The notes beneath the pieces are model-generated. The model was not told where the DNA came from and did no database searches. It worked only from the letters and a program-made list of their open reading frames with translations. The position numbers and the translations under genes are program-made. From Symbiodinium natans (lineage: Eukaryota > Sar > Dinophyceae > Suessiales > Symbiodiniaceae), in assembly GCA_905221605.1 (NCBI GenBank), contig CAJNDS010002119.1, positions 248,001 through 312,000 of the forward strand: a stretch of 64,000 nucleotides of DNA. Direction: 5' to 3'. Each line of letters opens with the position of its first letter. The stretch's first letter is position 1. Positions 31,280 to 44,300 of this stretch are shown one piece after another.

Positions 31280-33400
31280 AGGTCTTGGGCCGAGAATCGA
31301 GGTTTAGGGGTTTAGGATGGTTTAGGGGCTTGAGGTTCAGAAGGAGACTGACGAAGGGGGGGTGGGGGTGGGGGTGGGGGGGGCCAGCATCACTGGGCGC
31401 TCCTTCTCTAGATCTCGTGGAAACATCCAGACACATCGGGGTTTCAGGAGCGACCTCATCGAACACAGCACACAACCTTGGGCTCGGTGCATCCGGCGGG
31501 CGGTGCCCTGGGCAAATCCGGAAGCGGCCTGAAAAGGGGAAACATCTCAAACATCTCAAACCATGCCTCCATGACATGCTGTGCTCTCAAAAAACTGCGT
31601 CGCACCTGGTCCGAGCACCTGTTTAATTGGGGGCCCCCCGCCCCCCCGGCCACAATAAGAAAGGCAGGTTTCCGCAATAGTTGGACCATGGCCCTGTATT
31701 GATTCTCTATTAAAAACAATAGGCTGCAGATCCCTGAGGTGCTGCTTTGCGTCTCCGCAAGCAAAACAAGAAGCCTGCCGACAGATTTTTGAACCCCCCC
31801 GAAAACAGTTTCTTTAAATGTGCCAAAAAGCCCCACTTTCCAGGTACTTGCTCGGGCTCTGTGTTCTTTCAGACGACACAACTTGACACAAGGATGCGGG
31901 AAGTATCCATACATCCCCTTGATACCCGAACCCCGATGCCCTCACGGGACTAAAGCGCACCTTGCTGAAACAGCCGCACGACATCTTGAAATCTAAAACT
32001 GAAAGGGTTTATATCTTGGCGACGATCAATCAAGAGGCCTGGCCGAGCATTCTCCGCATGGACTTGCGGTGGAAGCTGGCGGACACATCTCGTCGCTCTG
32101 AATCCTTCGTTTGTCAGAAGTCTCGTTGCTTGGCTGAGTTGTCAATTGACAATGGTAATTCCTTGTGGATCCCCGTCTCACATGCTAGGCCCGGTTTTCC
32201 CAAAAGTGCCACAATACCCTTCTCGTGGCACATGCCAAAGCGAAACGGAACCCTGCCAGAGGGGTCCTCAGCGGTGTAGGACTTGAAGAGAATGTGGGGG
32301 CCGAATTTGTTTTTCGGTGATGGCGGCGTCCTAGAGGCAGGGGGCATGTCTCATCACGTTACGGAGGCTGGAGCATCCTGTGCTGCGTGTGAACTGCGAA
32401 CCCTAAACGATCTGCATACGTCTAGAGTCTGAGCCTAAGCTGCCCTGCTGTGTCTGGGACGATGCTCCACAGGAGCTTTTCATGCTGCAACAGAGCTGAA
32501 GGTTGCCAAACAACACCCCAAGATCGCCTACGACACTTTGGGGCCAGGCGTCGGCAGTATCTTTGTCCCGTCATCTCTTTGCGGGGAAGCCTTCTTTGCC
32601 GCGTGTGGCATGTGGGCACACTTTCGTGTTCTTTCCAAACAAGCTTGATCAACGGTGTCGAGAGATGTTTAAGACTTCCATTCTCGGGATGGCTTCGGAT
32701 GCTTCGGACTTGAGAAGGGTACAAAGAAGGGCCCTTAATACGCTGGAAGTTGGACAAGCACCTTAGGTTTTGAGTCGAGGCACCTGTTTGGGCCGTCATG
32801 TTCTAAAGAGTGCTTGGAATACCCTGAAAACAATCCCCAAGACCGATTCGAGACTGTTCTTGATCCCACAAGTGAGCCCTGCCGATATGCAGCGACCCCA
32901 ACAAAGCAGCCTGCTGCCTATTTCGACGCGGTCGAGCTGGTGGTATCCGACTCCTTGGTTCTTGGAAAGCTTGTATGGGGGCCTTGCATCGTCCCGCAAC
33001 TCCTTTGGGCATATAGAATGGTGGGTAGTGGTCGGCTGCGAAGCTTTCCCCCACAAGGCTTCGTAGGTTCCGAGGGACTGTCCTCAACCAGCCCTGTACT
33101 TCTAAAGGTTGCAGAGCCCCCACTTAGGATGGCTTAGGATGCCAGGAAGCAAACATGCCAAGAACCCCGTTCACTGCCCTTCCTTGAGAAGTTCAAGATC
33201 ACTGGATCCCTGTTAACCGCATCATGGGCACGCGCCGGCATTGAGCCACTGCGACAGGACATCACCTCCGAGACTCCAGCATCCCGAAAAACGTCCGAGC
33301 TGTGGGCTAGTCCGATTTTAGAACAACAGCGATAAGGACTTCGCCCTGAGCATCAGACATGATGTAGACCCGATTCCATGAACGGAGAAGCAGTACACTC
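31280..33400 (-). other. Region 5' of the channel exons; one coding-like segment
   Basis: Amino-terminal exons of the channel are expected here but were not identified. The minus-strand segment around 32325-32190 reads KNKFGPHILFKSYTAEDP and then PFRFGMCHEKGIVALLGKP, which looks protein-like without a recognised family. A second, weaker one lies near 32110-32040. A G-rich run (ggggggtgggggtggggg) is near 31357-31382. Confidence 0.3.
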
Positions 33401-33505
33401 TGAAGCTATAACACCATCCCGAACTCCCCGAGCCAAGCTGCGTAAGATCGCATCCTGGCGGTGGGTGCAAAAAGCCATGCTCCGGTAGCGTTTAGCGTAG
33501 CAACT

Positions 33506-34345
33506 CTAAACATTCTCCAACACCCGAGCCACCCCCGCTGCAAACTCTTCCGATGGGCTTTGCCAGACCCATAGATACAATGCCTCGTCCAACCAGGCTT
33601 GCAGTGATGGTCCAACGGTGTATGAAGTCATATTGACGTGGTTGAATTCAAGGCGGAATTCAGATCTTCGCAGGTCCACAGCCCGCCGACTTTCCCTTCC
33701 AAAGCTGGGACTACGGTCAAGTACTGATCTTAGAAGGCATTTACGGCAACCTGCCCCCACGACACCTGGAAGAGGATTGAAAAACATCCTAGTCTCGTGA
33801 GCTTTCTGTTATGAGCTTGCACCGCCTGCTTGTCGAGGCGTTGCACGATCGACTCGTGGACGTGCGAGAGCTGATGGGACAGGCCATCGACATGGTGATG
33901 CTGGTGATGGTGATGCTGGTGATGGTATTCCTGCGTTGCAACATCAGGCACGGCTGATTTTGAGGTTTGGCTGCCAGAGCTTGTAGACATGTTCCACCTC
34001 CACATCCGGGTAACCCATGGTTCTCCCGCACCAGGGCTCACCAGACTTACATCTCGGAGCCCCATCCACTTTACACAAGCCATCTTCATCTTAGCCGTGA
34101 AACCCAGCCTTGTTGCTCAGGATCGCATTCACATCCGGATGCGCTGACTCCTTCTCCAGCCGCTGTCAGCGGCTTGTGAAGTCATGTGGGGTTTCAAAAA
34201 CGTCGGGCACTCGGCATGTGCTTCGGGGAAGGCGGCAGCCCTACTGCTCATCGCCCTTCATGGCCCTGCACCGCTCACCAAAGGCATTCTTGTGACAGCA
34301 ATTCCCGAAATCTCTGGGTCCCCTCCTTGGCCCCATCTTTGGGGA
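33506..34345 (-). CDS. Multi-exon gene, unrecognised, His-rich segment
   Basis: Coding-like exons on the minus strand: about 34310-34245 (CCHKNAFGERCRAMKGDE), about 34165-34105 (RLEKESAHPDVNAILSNKAG), about 34015-33965 (GYPDVEVEHVYKLWQPNLK), about 33950-33790 (EYHHQHHHHQHHHVDGL, then HESIVQRLDKQAVQAHN) and about 33730-33506 (TVGPSLQAWLDEALYLWVW, ending ...VARVLENV and stop). The His-rich tract is encoded by a GGTGATGGTGATG-type repeat. No domain is recognised and junctions were not all resolved. Spacing and strand fit a separate gene between the channel and the KH gene. Confidence 0.4.
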
Positions 34346-36221
34346 TGCTGGCTGGCCGGGGCATGGCAACCGGTGATCTACCGGGTGACACGAGCGCGTC
34401 GGCTCCGTGGCTGAGGGTCTTTGAGGAGTTCTTAGGGGGAGGGGGGGGGGGGGCGGGCGCGTGGCCGTGCATACTCATTATACTCATTCAGCTCTGGCTA
34501 AAGCTTGTGGTTTGTGTGCTGATGTAGGAGACGGTGTGCGCGGAGCTGTGACAGGCTGTGGTGTCATGCTGCGACCCTCTTCTTTTGAAGCTCGATTATG
34601 CCACGGACAGGCAAAGACTGGAGTGACTGGAGGGCTGACTTGATAGCCAGGTTGCTAGGGCCCCCCGCCAAGCACTTTACATCAGGTTACAGACGGAAAG
34701 CTCAAGCCGAACTTGATGGGTGCAAATGTGGTGCGACATATCCCAACACAGCTTGTGATATAAATTACGAGAATCCTTTCTCTGTCTCAGAGTCTGTCGC
34801 TCCCTCCAAGAAGAAGACAACTGGCAAGAGTGGGCCTTGAAAAACGGAGGCCCTCAAAGAGCTGCGCTCCATGGCGCGGGACAGAGGATGAGCTGAAGGA
34901 TTGTAGAGGCCTCTTTGGGTCTGAGTGGTCCGAGTGGATTGGGGAGTTTGTTGTGCCGGTTTTCGCAGGAGTTCTCGGGGGCTTTGTGGCCAACCGGCCC
35001 AAGCTTGAAAGAGCGCTGGCGCAGAGGTTTGATCGTTCTTGCGTTGGTAATTTTAGACCGAGGATCGCACTCTAAGACTGTTCATCCCGAAATCGACCCG
35101 AAAAGGTCTTGCGCCTTTTCTGCAGCGCAAAGGACCTCAACTGAACCAAGCTCTCAAACTTAGCTGGTAGCCTTTGCAACTACCCCTTTGTTCAGGAGGA
35201 TTGTTCTGGAACTGGAGATATGGCAGATCCAAAGCACTGGTTCGACGTGCAAGGCTTCAAGGCCTTCCGACTTTTTCAGCGATAAAGTTCGGTCAAACTC
35301 TCCGAACTGACGCTCATATACAAACAAACATTTCCAAGGCACCACATGGAACCACCAAACTGCAGTCTACCCGAACCCACAATATGCTTCTTCAACACAT
35401 CCACAGGGGAAGGGGTGCTGCATGCAAGTGACATAATCTTGTACGCAGCCCCTTCTCAGCTTGACGCCACTTCTGTGCGTTTAGCAGATGCACAAGCTTT
35501 GCGCAAAGGCCTTCGCCACACATGTGCGACGTCCATACACCTGCTTACAAACTCGTATGAATACTCTGAGCCCACGCACGAGCCAGAAACCACACGGATA
35601 ACAATGTCCGCTAATCTATGCAGGGTTGGAAGCCGAACAGCCGCCTCCTCCGCGGCTACATAACCTGATCATGTAAGTACTGTTCAACGGCACAAGAACT
35701 AGAAGGAAGAGACCAAGCGTGAACAGGATCTCAGGTCTTGTGGAGGTCTTCTCTATGGTCTTCATGTGGCTCCCGCTAATTAACTCGTGGGGACGAAGGT
35801 TAACCTGGCTGTTTCTATTCATCCAAGTGGAGTGAGAAATTTAGGCTCAAGAACTGGTGGCGGACTGCGACGAACTTCACAGCTATCATTCCAAGGTTAC
35901 GGCATGCAGATTGTGACCAGATTTTGTGAGTGCACCGTATTATATTGCAAAGCTCTTTGAACGCCACCGGGCGGTGGATGACGGCGCACATCTCTGGGAA
36001 TTCGCACCACTGCTGCGCGGACACGGCAGGGCCACCACATCATGCGGTGGGCTCGACGGTTCACTCCCATAGGCCCAATTCCCCCACGGAAGCCCTCAGA
36101 GCTCAAAACTTGACTTGTCGTGAGGGAAGAAAGGATTTCCTGGCTCAGGGTCTGGGGGTTTTGTCCAGGTGCCCTGCCTTCCCTCAACGTTGACAGGATC
36201 CCGAAAACCGGCTCCCCCTTT

Positions 36222-36990
36222 TCAAGAGAATGTACAGATCAAGCCCGCAGAGGTGCCAAATCTTTTCGGGAAGTCCCCTACCGCCGGAGTGACGAACACT
36301 GGCACTTGTTTCATGCCACCAGTTGGCCGCATGCGGCTCGGGCTAGGTGCTAAGGTTTCGGGTTTGGCGGAGGGCAGATGACTCTGGGGTACAGGGGTTT
36401 CCTGAAAGTTCCCGCTGCACGATTGCTGGGGGGGTGGAGGCAAGCTGGGCTTCTTGCCCGACTGCGGTCCAACGCAAGGTCGAAACCCATTCGGTCCCAG
36501 TTTCACTCCATGCCCTGGAGCAGGGGGTTTTTTGTGGGGATGGCAGGCAGCTGGAAGACTTGGAGCCTAGGGTTCCGGGGTCATACGACTATTGTCATGA
36601 AACTGCCTAGCAGACTAGCCACACTGCAGGGTACGGTTTAGTGCCGAGAGCCGTGATGTTAAGCCAAGTCTTTCACTGCGAGTGCCCGAAGGGATTCCGG
36701 GTTCGAGTTGGAACGCTGTCGAGAGGGGGTGGCAAGTCCGAGTCACCCAGCTTACATAAGCCACGCCTCTACGAAATCACAAACTTCCGTCATTTCCTGC
36801 GCCTTCACGCCTCCCCCAGACATCTGGAACCCTCCAACAACTCTTGCAAAAAACAAAGAGCCTGCTGCATCTGCATCCAATAAGCGCCTTGCGGGGTCGC
36901 CTGAGTGGGCACAGCCTGGGCAACGACTGGGGCAACACTCCCTAGAAACGGCGCCCCTGCAATTCTGCACCCTGAAGCCCACCCCAACCT
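36222..36990 (-). CDS. Possible 3' exons of the KH gene
   Basis: Near 36930-36860 the minus strand reads VAPVVAQAVPTQATPQGAYW and then MQMQQALCFLQ. Near 36310-36250 it reads GGMKQVPVFVTPAVGDFP. The Gln/Ala/Pro-rich character resembles the low-complexity tails of multi-KH proteins. Nothing proves linkage to the KH exons upstream, so this could be an unrelated gene. Confidence 0.3.
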
Positions 36991-38384
36991 TCAAATCCAC
37001 TCATCAACCCCAAGCTGCCCCCTTGAGCTGCACTAGGCTCGAGAGCTGCCCCCCCCCCAGCCCCAAGAGGCCCCAACGCCCATCTGAGGTTGGCCCATGG
37101 GCGCAACTTGCTTTCCCGCGCCCGCGGCCTGCGGCAACAGGTTTGTTTGTACCATGTTGTGCCACTGCTACGGAAAGGCGAGAGCATGGTAGGGACCCAA
37201 AACGAGGACCGCCCTCAACCTAATCCTCTTGATTTGGAACGTTGGAACCCAGAACCAAGGCCCCCAAACCCTGTCACGGAGCCTCAATCGCCTGGAGAAT
37301 GAGGGAAGTGGCCTGGTGGGGAGAGGGGCACGCTGGCGTCTTGGGCTTTAGGACGCTTCAGACATTGGAGTTTCCGATGTTCGGGGGATCATTTCTGGAA
37401 ATCCTGCTGATTTAATTTTGGGCTGCCGCCCAGCCGAGTGAAAGGCCCGACATCGCTCTCAACCGCCCAAAAACATGGCAACAAATGACAGGGCTCGAGA
37501 CTTAACGCTACATTGCGCCCCTCTTGAACAGTAGTAATTTCACTTACTCCAAGTCCTAAACCTGAAGCCCTTTGTTACCGCAGCGCCATGGAAACGCGTA
37601 GCAGCCAAGTTGCTGCGAGCACGGACCCCATGGCGCCAGTTGCAGAGACCTGGGCAAGTACAACCTATGGGCTTTCATTCGCTTTGAGGCTTAGAGTTTG
37701 GGGCGACCCTCGGGGCTTTGGGGTTTAGGCTTCGGAGTGGTTTTGGGCTCAGGGTGTGGCATTCGAAGAGGGCTCGGCCCAAGCCAGACGCCCAGCCTGC
37801 CACCTCAAGCCGAACCCCCAAACCCTCAACATCCCTAAACGGCCCAGGAATGGCAGACCAGTTTGCCCGAAGCCCAAGGCATTGAGGTGGCCGGTCTGAG
37901 CTTTCAGCTAAGCGATCTCCATGGATCTCCTCACGCTCGACCTTGCGCTTGGCTCACTTCACGTGGAGTCTGGCCTTGTTCCTTCAAACCAATTCCTGGA
38001 GCCCCTTCAGCATGCCTGAACTCCGAGTCCACACTGGTCCCGGATGGCCTCTCACAGGTGGTAGGGCTTGGACGCATTCGTTCATGAAGTGAGTTCGGGT
38101 TGGGGGTTTTAAAGATTCTCGCACTCGCTGGCAGGCAACAATAGGGCACAGATGCGGAAGGGTTTAAGGTTTTCGGGTGTCGGGTGGTTCCAGAAACCTC
38201 GGGGTGAAGGGCACAGGGCAGACATGAAGACAGCTAGAGGTACGATTCTAAAGGCCTCTGCTCTGCCCTGTGATCCCGGGTCAACGTAGGTGCGTTCGGG
38301 TTATTCTGCTCTAACGCCTAGAATTTTGAAAACATGTAACTATTCGCTGCACAAGTCAGACCGCTCACTTAAGTCAGCCCCTGC

Positions 38385-41300
38385 CTTCAAAGTGGACCCT
38401 TGTCTGCCGATGACCGCGCCAACCATGGGCCCAGGCACCAGAAGCTTGAGCATGGTGTTCTCGGCGGGTTTCGAGGGAAGCTTGGGCGCTGGGTCTAAAG
38501 ATGGCAACCTTATGGGCTCCATGGGTTCCAGGACCTCCAGGCAAGGGTCAGGTCTTGGCTTTGGGACGAAGGGCTTCTTTGGTTTACTGGCATGTTGATC
38601 TTCTAGGCTAATTATAGAGGCTGGAGAGCTTGGCGGCAATGTGCCATCTGCAAGTTCCAGGTTGCGAAACGCGGTTGAGCTTGTGATGATACATGGTGAA
38701 AGACACGAGGGAGGACATACCTGATACGTCCTTGTTCCAGGTAGATCTTGGGAACTGCAAGTAAGCTATGGGATGAAGAAGCATAGCTGCGACCTGCTGT
38801 CACTTTGCAAAATGCGAGAAAATCTAAAATGAAAGTAGCACTACAACCTTTCAACCCGAAGCTGAAACTGTAAACCCTAGAAACACTAAACCCACCAGAT
38901 CCCAGGGCACAGGGGTCAGGTCCTGTCTATTTTGGCTGGAGTTTCCTTTTGGGGGGGGGGCCCTTGTGGTGCCCAGACCCTAACTGGGGGCAGCGCGAGC
39001 TGGTCTTTGTCAAAGGCCGCCTGCATCACCTAGGCTTCTGGCAGTGCGAAGATGTTTTTGCTTTGTATGTGGGGCAAGAGTGTTCCTGTGCAATGTTTGG
39101 CATCCGGACAGTTACCTCAGTTTGGACACCGTCCTACGTCCTACGTCCTACGTGCACAAGCCACCATGGCCCGGGGAGCTGAGTGCCGGTCCCTGGCTAG
39201 CGCCGCTTCCCTGCAGGCGGCCGGACCCCTGATGGTGACCAGGCCTGGGAAGGACAGGTGAGGCAAGGTCTTGGGCAGCATCATGGTGTGATGTGGTGAA
39301 GGCTCGGGCTTTCTGCTACGAGTATCACAAGGTGCTTTGTGCGCAGGCTGATCATCTTAGAGCTCATTTCTGCAAGCCGCCAGGAGGGGCCCGCAGAGCA
39401 GCCACAACATCAGCTTGCATGAATGCTGCCCCAGCCCTGGCCCTTCATGCCATGCCTCAAGCCAACTTCACCTTCAAAAGCCTCCAAACGTCCGCGAAAC
39501 TCGTGCCCAGGGCGTTGCGCTCTGTCAGCAGATGTGGTGTCTGCACCTGACAAAGCCGGCGCTTGGTTCGGCTGATCGGGGGGTAAGTGGTGTTGGGGCG
39601 GCAGCAGATTAAAGAAGATCCTCTGGAGGTTCCATGCCAAGTCATCTCAGGCTGCAAAGAAAGAAAAAAGAAACAGGGAAAGTTTGGGAAAACCACGTGC
39701 CACCCTTTGTCTTAGGATGGTTTCAGCACCTGCGGCAGGATTTCCAGGCTTGCACCGCAGCCTGAGGGTCCCAATAGGCTTCATGCAGCACATCTCGTGA
39801 GACTTTCTTCTGGAGACAGGCAGTCCAACAAGCCCACAAGCACCGCGGCGCGCTTTCTCACATCCGAAGAAGAGAGCATGGCATCTTGGGGAGCCGTCGG
39901 GTCTGGAACCCCTTTCTTTGGCAACCCCTACTTCATGAAGACAACCTGCTGCAACTTGCTGCAAGTGGCAACGCGCAAACACTCAAGCACCATACTGGGG
40001 CCGCAAGCTCTCGCGTATTTGCTTCAGAACCGAGCCCTGCTTGCCAATGATGGAGCCCGCGCTGGCAGAAGGCCTCAAAGCTGCTTTCGTGCTGCGTGTG
40101 ACTCCCCACACGTCAGCAATCCCAGCAAGAGAGGTTCGGCAGCAAGCTGTAAAGTTGCGCGTTGCCCTGGAACCCCAGAACCTTAAACCTCGACGGTTGG
40201 TCGCTGAGCTATTGGCACCAACAGTTTCGTGGTTCCCTCGCCGGGCGCAGGTTGCGCCATCATCCGAGGCCGCTTCATCTGCGGCAAGGGCCGATGTGTT
40301 TGTGTCGCGGCGCCACTTAGTCAATCCTACACTGTCCTACACCTTAGCGTAGCAGTCTAGCGGTCCTGTGACTGTAAAGGCAAACAAAGAGCCCCTCAAG
40401 CCTCAAGCCATCTCAAACCCACCCTTGCGGGGCCTCAGTGAAGGCCCCCGGCACGGCCGGGGCCTGTGCCGCATCCGGTGCTTTGTTCAAGGTCCAGGGA
40501 TGCAGGTCGTGGAAACCAGCTGTCTTTTTTCTGGGCACGCGAACATCCCCGACCGCCCAACCAGCTTGGGTTTTGCGACTCGGGTATTTCGTGGTCGGAA
40601 AGGTCAGGCAGCCAGTTGGTCCGAAAGGTCTCCAGCCTCTGGCCCCGAAATCATATCCAAGCCAGGATTCTCTCGACCCGCAAACACCCTCCCCAAACTG
40701 AAAATCCCAAAGGCACATGAAGCTAGACAACCGCGGTCCTCGCCCTCCTCAGCGAAGCGCTTTGCACCGTTGCTGCGGTCCTCGCCGGCCGCCGGCTGTG
40801 GGTGCAGCAGCACCTGGAAAAATGTGCCCAGTAGAAGGTCGAACAGGGGAGTTGTGCTGAGCCGCTGGGCCCGCTAGGCCAGTGCCTAGTTGATGAAGGC
40901 AGGAACCGTGCAACCCGGCATCCCTAAACCACCGTGATTCCTCTCGGAGGGACTGCCAAAGCTCCTAGCCTTCAACCCCCCTCCCAACTCGCTAAGCGCT
41001 GAACTCAGCACCCTGATCACAATAGACAAGATTCAAAAATCAAAGCCGCATAGGAAGTAAACAACAACATGCAACAATCCCTTCCATCCGAAGCCGCTGG
41101 AGGCGGCCTGCTCCTGGATCTGTTTCTCTGCCATGAGGATGGACTCAAGTGGCCTCCAGAATTTGGGTACGCTTTGTCGGATGCAAGGCAGGCGCAGCGT
41201 TAGCGGCGGTTACGGTAAAATGCAGGACCTCATGAGACAACACCTCTAACCCCCGAAACGCTTTGAAGGGCCGTGAAGCTAAGCTGCAACGAATCTCCCA

Positions 41301-44300
41301 AACCAGAAAGCCATGCCGTCCTGCCACATCCTGTCACATCCTGTCGCCTCTTCCCCCCTCGTCCCCTTTAAACCCCTCTTGCTTGCACAAGGGCCGATCC
41401 CACGGCTAAAAGCCTTCTCCTTCTAACCTCAACTCCAAACCCAAAGCAAACCCTAACTTCGGCCCGAACCCGTGCCAAGACCCTCGAACTCTCGGACTCG
41501 GAGATGTCCTTCCCTCTGGACCCTCTGAGGTCAGAGCCCGACTAAATTGCAAGGCCGGAAGCCTGCATCTTGCGGACAAAAGCCGAGAGAGACGCGAAAT
41601 CGGCGAAATCATTCAATGATGCGTGAATCATCGTGAATCGCTTCTGTCGGGGCTTCGGTTGGCTTCGGCACGCGACACTTTTGGTCGTTCCACTGGTTCG
41701 GAGGACTCCCTTGTTTCTCTTCCGGGCATCTCTGAGGGCCAAGGGTTCCTGTTGGTGCACGCGTAAGCTTGCAGGTAGGCTGTTCACAACAGGGCTCGTC
41801 TCCGAGCTTCTGAGGTCTGATCCCCTGCCCTGCCCGCGGCAAGAACACGCTGAGCTCCAAAACACCATTCCATATCTGGAAAAGGGAGTGCTAGAACCGG
41901 CAAAATGAAACCCCCTCCCGAGGAACAAGTCGAAGACACAGGTCCCGACGCCGGCCGCCTTCCACGACTTCCCGGGAAAGGGTCACCCTCAAACCCAGCC
42001 TGAGGCTTGGCTGGACTTAAGGCGTGTTGGGCTTTGGGAGGGGCTTTATGGGATTTGCAGCTGGGCCGTCTTGGAAGATGTGCTGCAGGCACACATGGCA
42101 CACCTTGACAAAATCTCGAAAGGCCCATGGTTTGCATGCACGAAGAACGGACGTAGAATGTCACAGAACGTCAAGTGCCACCCATGCAGGAGCAGCCCCA
42201 AAGCGTCCTACTTCACGAGAAGAAGTGCAGCAGCCGAGAAGGGAAGCCTCTGAGAACGCCCAGCAGCCCCAACTCAGATGGCTCGAAGCGCCAACTCCAC
42301 AAGAAATTTTTTGAACCTCCTAAGCCCACACCAAATTCCCCCCCCCCTATCAGGGACGGCACTGGTCGCGAAGCTGCTTGAGGTGGGCACCCTGCTTGGG
42401 TCTCTTCGGTGCAGTTCAGGTCTTGGCACATATCACAAGCAACATCGACCTCGTAAGTTATGAGATCACCTAAATCAAGGCCTAACGTGTCGGCAGCTTT
42501 TCATGAGGTAGGATTCTCTCTGCGAGCTGAGGTTTAGATTCAGGTAGTCGATTTCAAGCCAGCTGAACCGACTCAGGTTGTTCGCGGGTTCCTGGCCTCC
42601 TTGCCAATCACCGCTCCTGCCGCATGCTGCGGAACCTGCCACAGGTGGAAGGGGCTCAGGCCAAGACGATTTCCCGAAAGATTTGCTAGGCCCTTGGAGC
42701 TTCTAGTTCAGGTCTCATGTGCAATTGTCATCGGGCGGCTTAGGCTTAAGTGCGCCATGCCAATACTGGAGTGATGGCACAGCTCCTGAGGCAGCAGCCA
42801 TGAAGATGATTGTGAGGTCCTTCACCTGCCAATAGGCAACAGTTCTTGCAGCACCCCGGCCGTGCCGAGAGCTTGCTCCAGTCGTAAGTAGGACGCGCAG
42901 GCGGCAACATGCGCTGATGATAAGTGAACAAGATTTCTGAGGGCTCCGGGCAATCGTGCACTTCCGAATCTTGCATTATTTTGCTTGCTGGCCGCCGAAA
43001 CTTGAAAAGCGGCTGATTCTATCGCCCTTGGAATTAAGACCGAGACCGAAATCCTGCATCATGGGCTGCGGCTTAGCATCCGAGTGCTCGGAACTATAAG
43101 AGCTACGGAGTAGTTCTAAGGTCCTAGAGTTTAAGCTTCGCTTGCAGCGCCCGAAAAAAGTCTCGACACCTCCTCCCCTGCCCCCTGCGCAGCAGTCAGG
43201 GCCAACTGGTAGACCTCAAGACAGGGCTTAGGGATGTTCGGAGGGCCTGAGTTTCCACATGTTAGACTCAGGATCAGCCGCTACATGCAAGTGAACGTCT
43301 CCAGCAGTGGCCCAAGCTCCAAAAACTCCAAAACTCACCTCTGCAAACTCCTGAGCCACCAGCGGCCCGCTGTGCATTCGCACACTCGTCGAAGCCTGCC
43401 GGCCCGAGCAGAGGCTCACGCACTTGGGAGGGATGATCTGATCAATAGGTTTAGGGTTTAGGGTTTAGGGTTTAGGGTTTAGGGTTTAGGGTTTAGGGTT
43501 TAGGGTTCAGGGTTTAGGGTTTAGGGTTTAGGGTTTAGGGTTTAGGGTTTAGGGTTTAGGGTTTAGGGTTTAGGGTTTAGGGTCCAAACATTGTCACACA
43601 ACTCTGATGCAAATGAACAGCAATGCAAGACTCGTGTAGCCGATGGATCCAAGCACAGCAGTAACACAATGGCTTATACTTGCTGAAGGTTGGCGGCTAT
43701 TTTTGCTCGCTCCAATTCTGGAATTCGACCCACACGATTTGCCATCAACTGAACTGTTGACTCAAATTCTACAACCAGCGGCGTCACATAACCCAAAATC
43801 ACATCTTTATAATAGAAACTTAGAACATTTTGACCCACTGGAGTATACAAATTTTGATAACGAAAGACAATCATTGCACACTGTGGAGTCAGGTCAGTAA
43901 CTTACATTACATGCCACATTAAGCATACGGAGAGGCCGCTTTGCTTGGCTGACTCCGTTCCGCAGGCCCTTGTTCAAAGCCTGAGCCTGAAGCATTTCTC
44001 AGAGCCAAAAAACCATGTGGTCCTCAAGATAGCTACGGCTAGGGGAAAAACACACGGCTGAATCAACCTCGGAAGAAGCGGACGCGGCTTCGGAACATGC
44101 AGCCCCGCCCTGCAAGGCGAAATGACGAAGCCCCAGAAGGACGCCGGGGTTGGGGGGACTGAGGGCTAATAATGACATGCTTAGAGTTCCAAAACAAACC
44201 CCCGAAACCTTCAAGTTTAACGATAGACCAAACACGCTGGCAGCAAACTATCACGTCCCCCCCCTCCCACCAACCCCTCCCCAAAGCCCGAACACAATCC

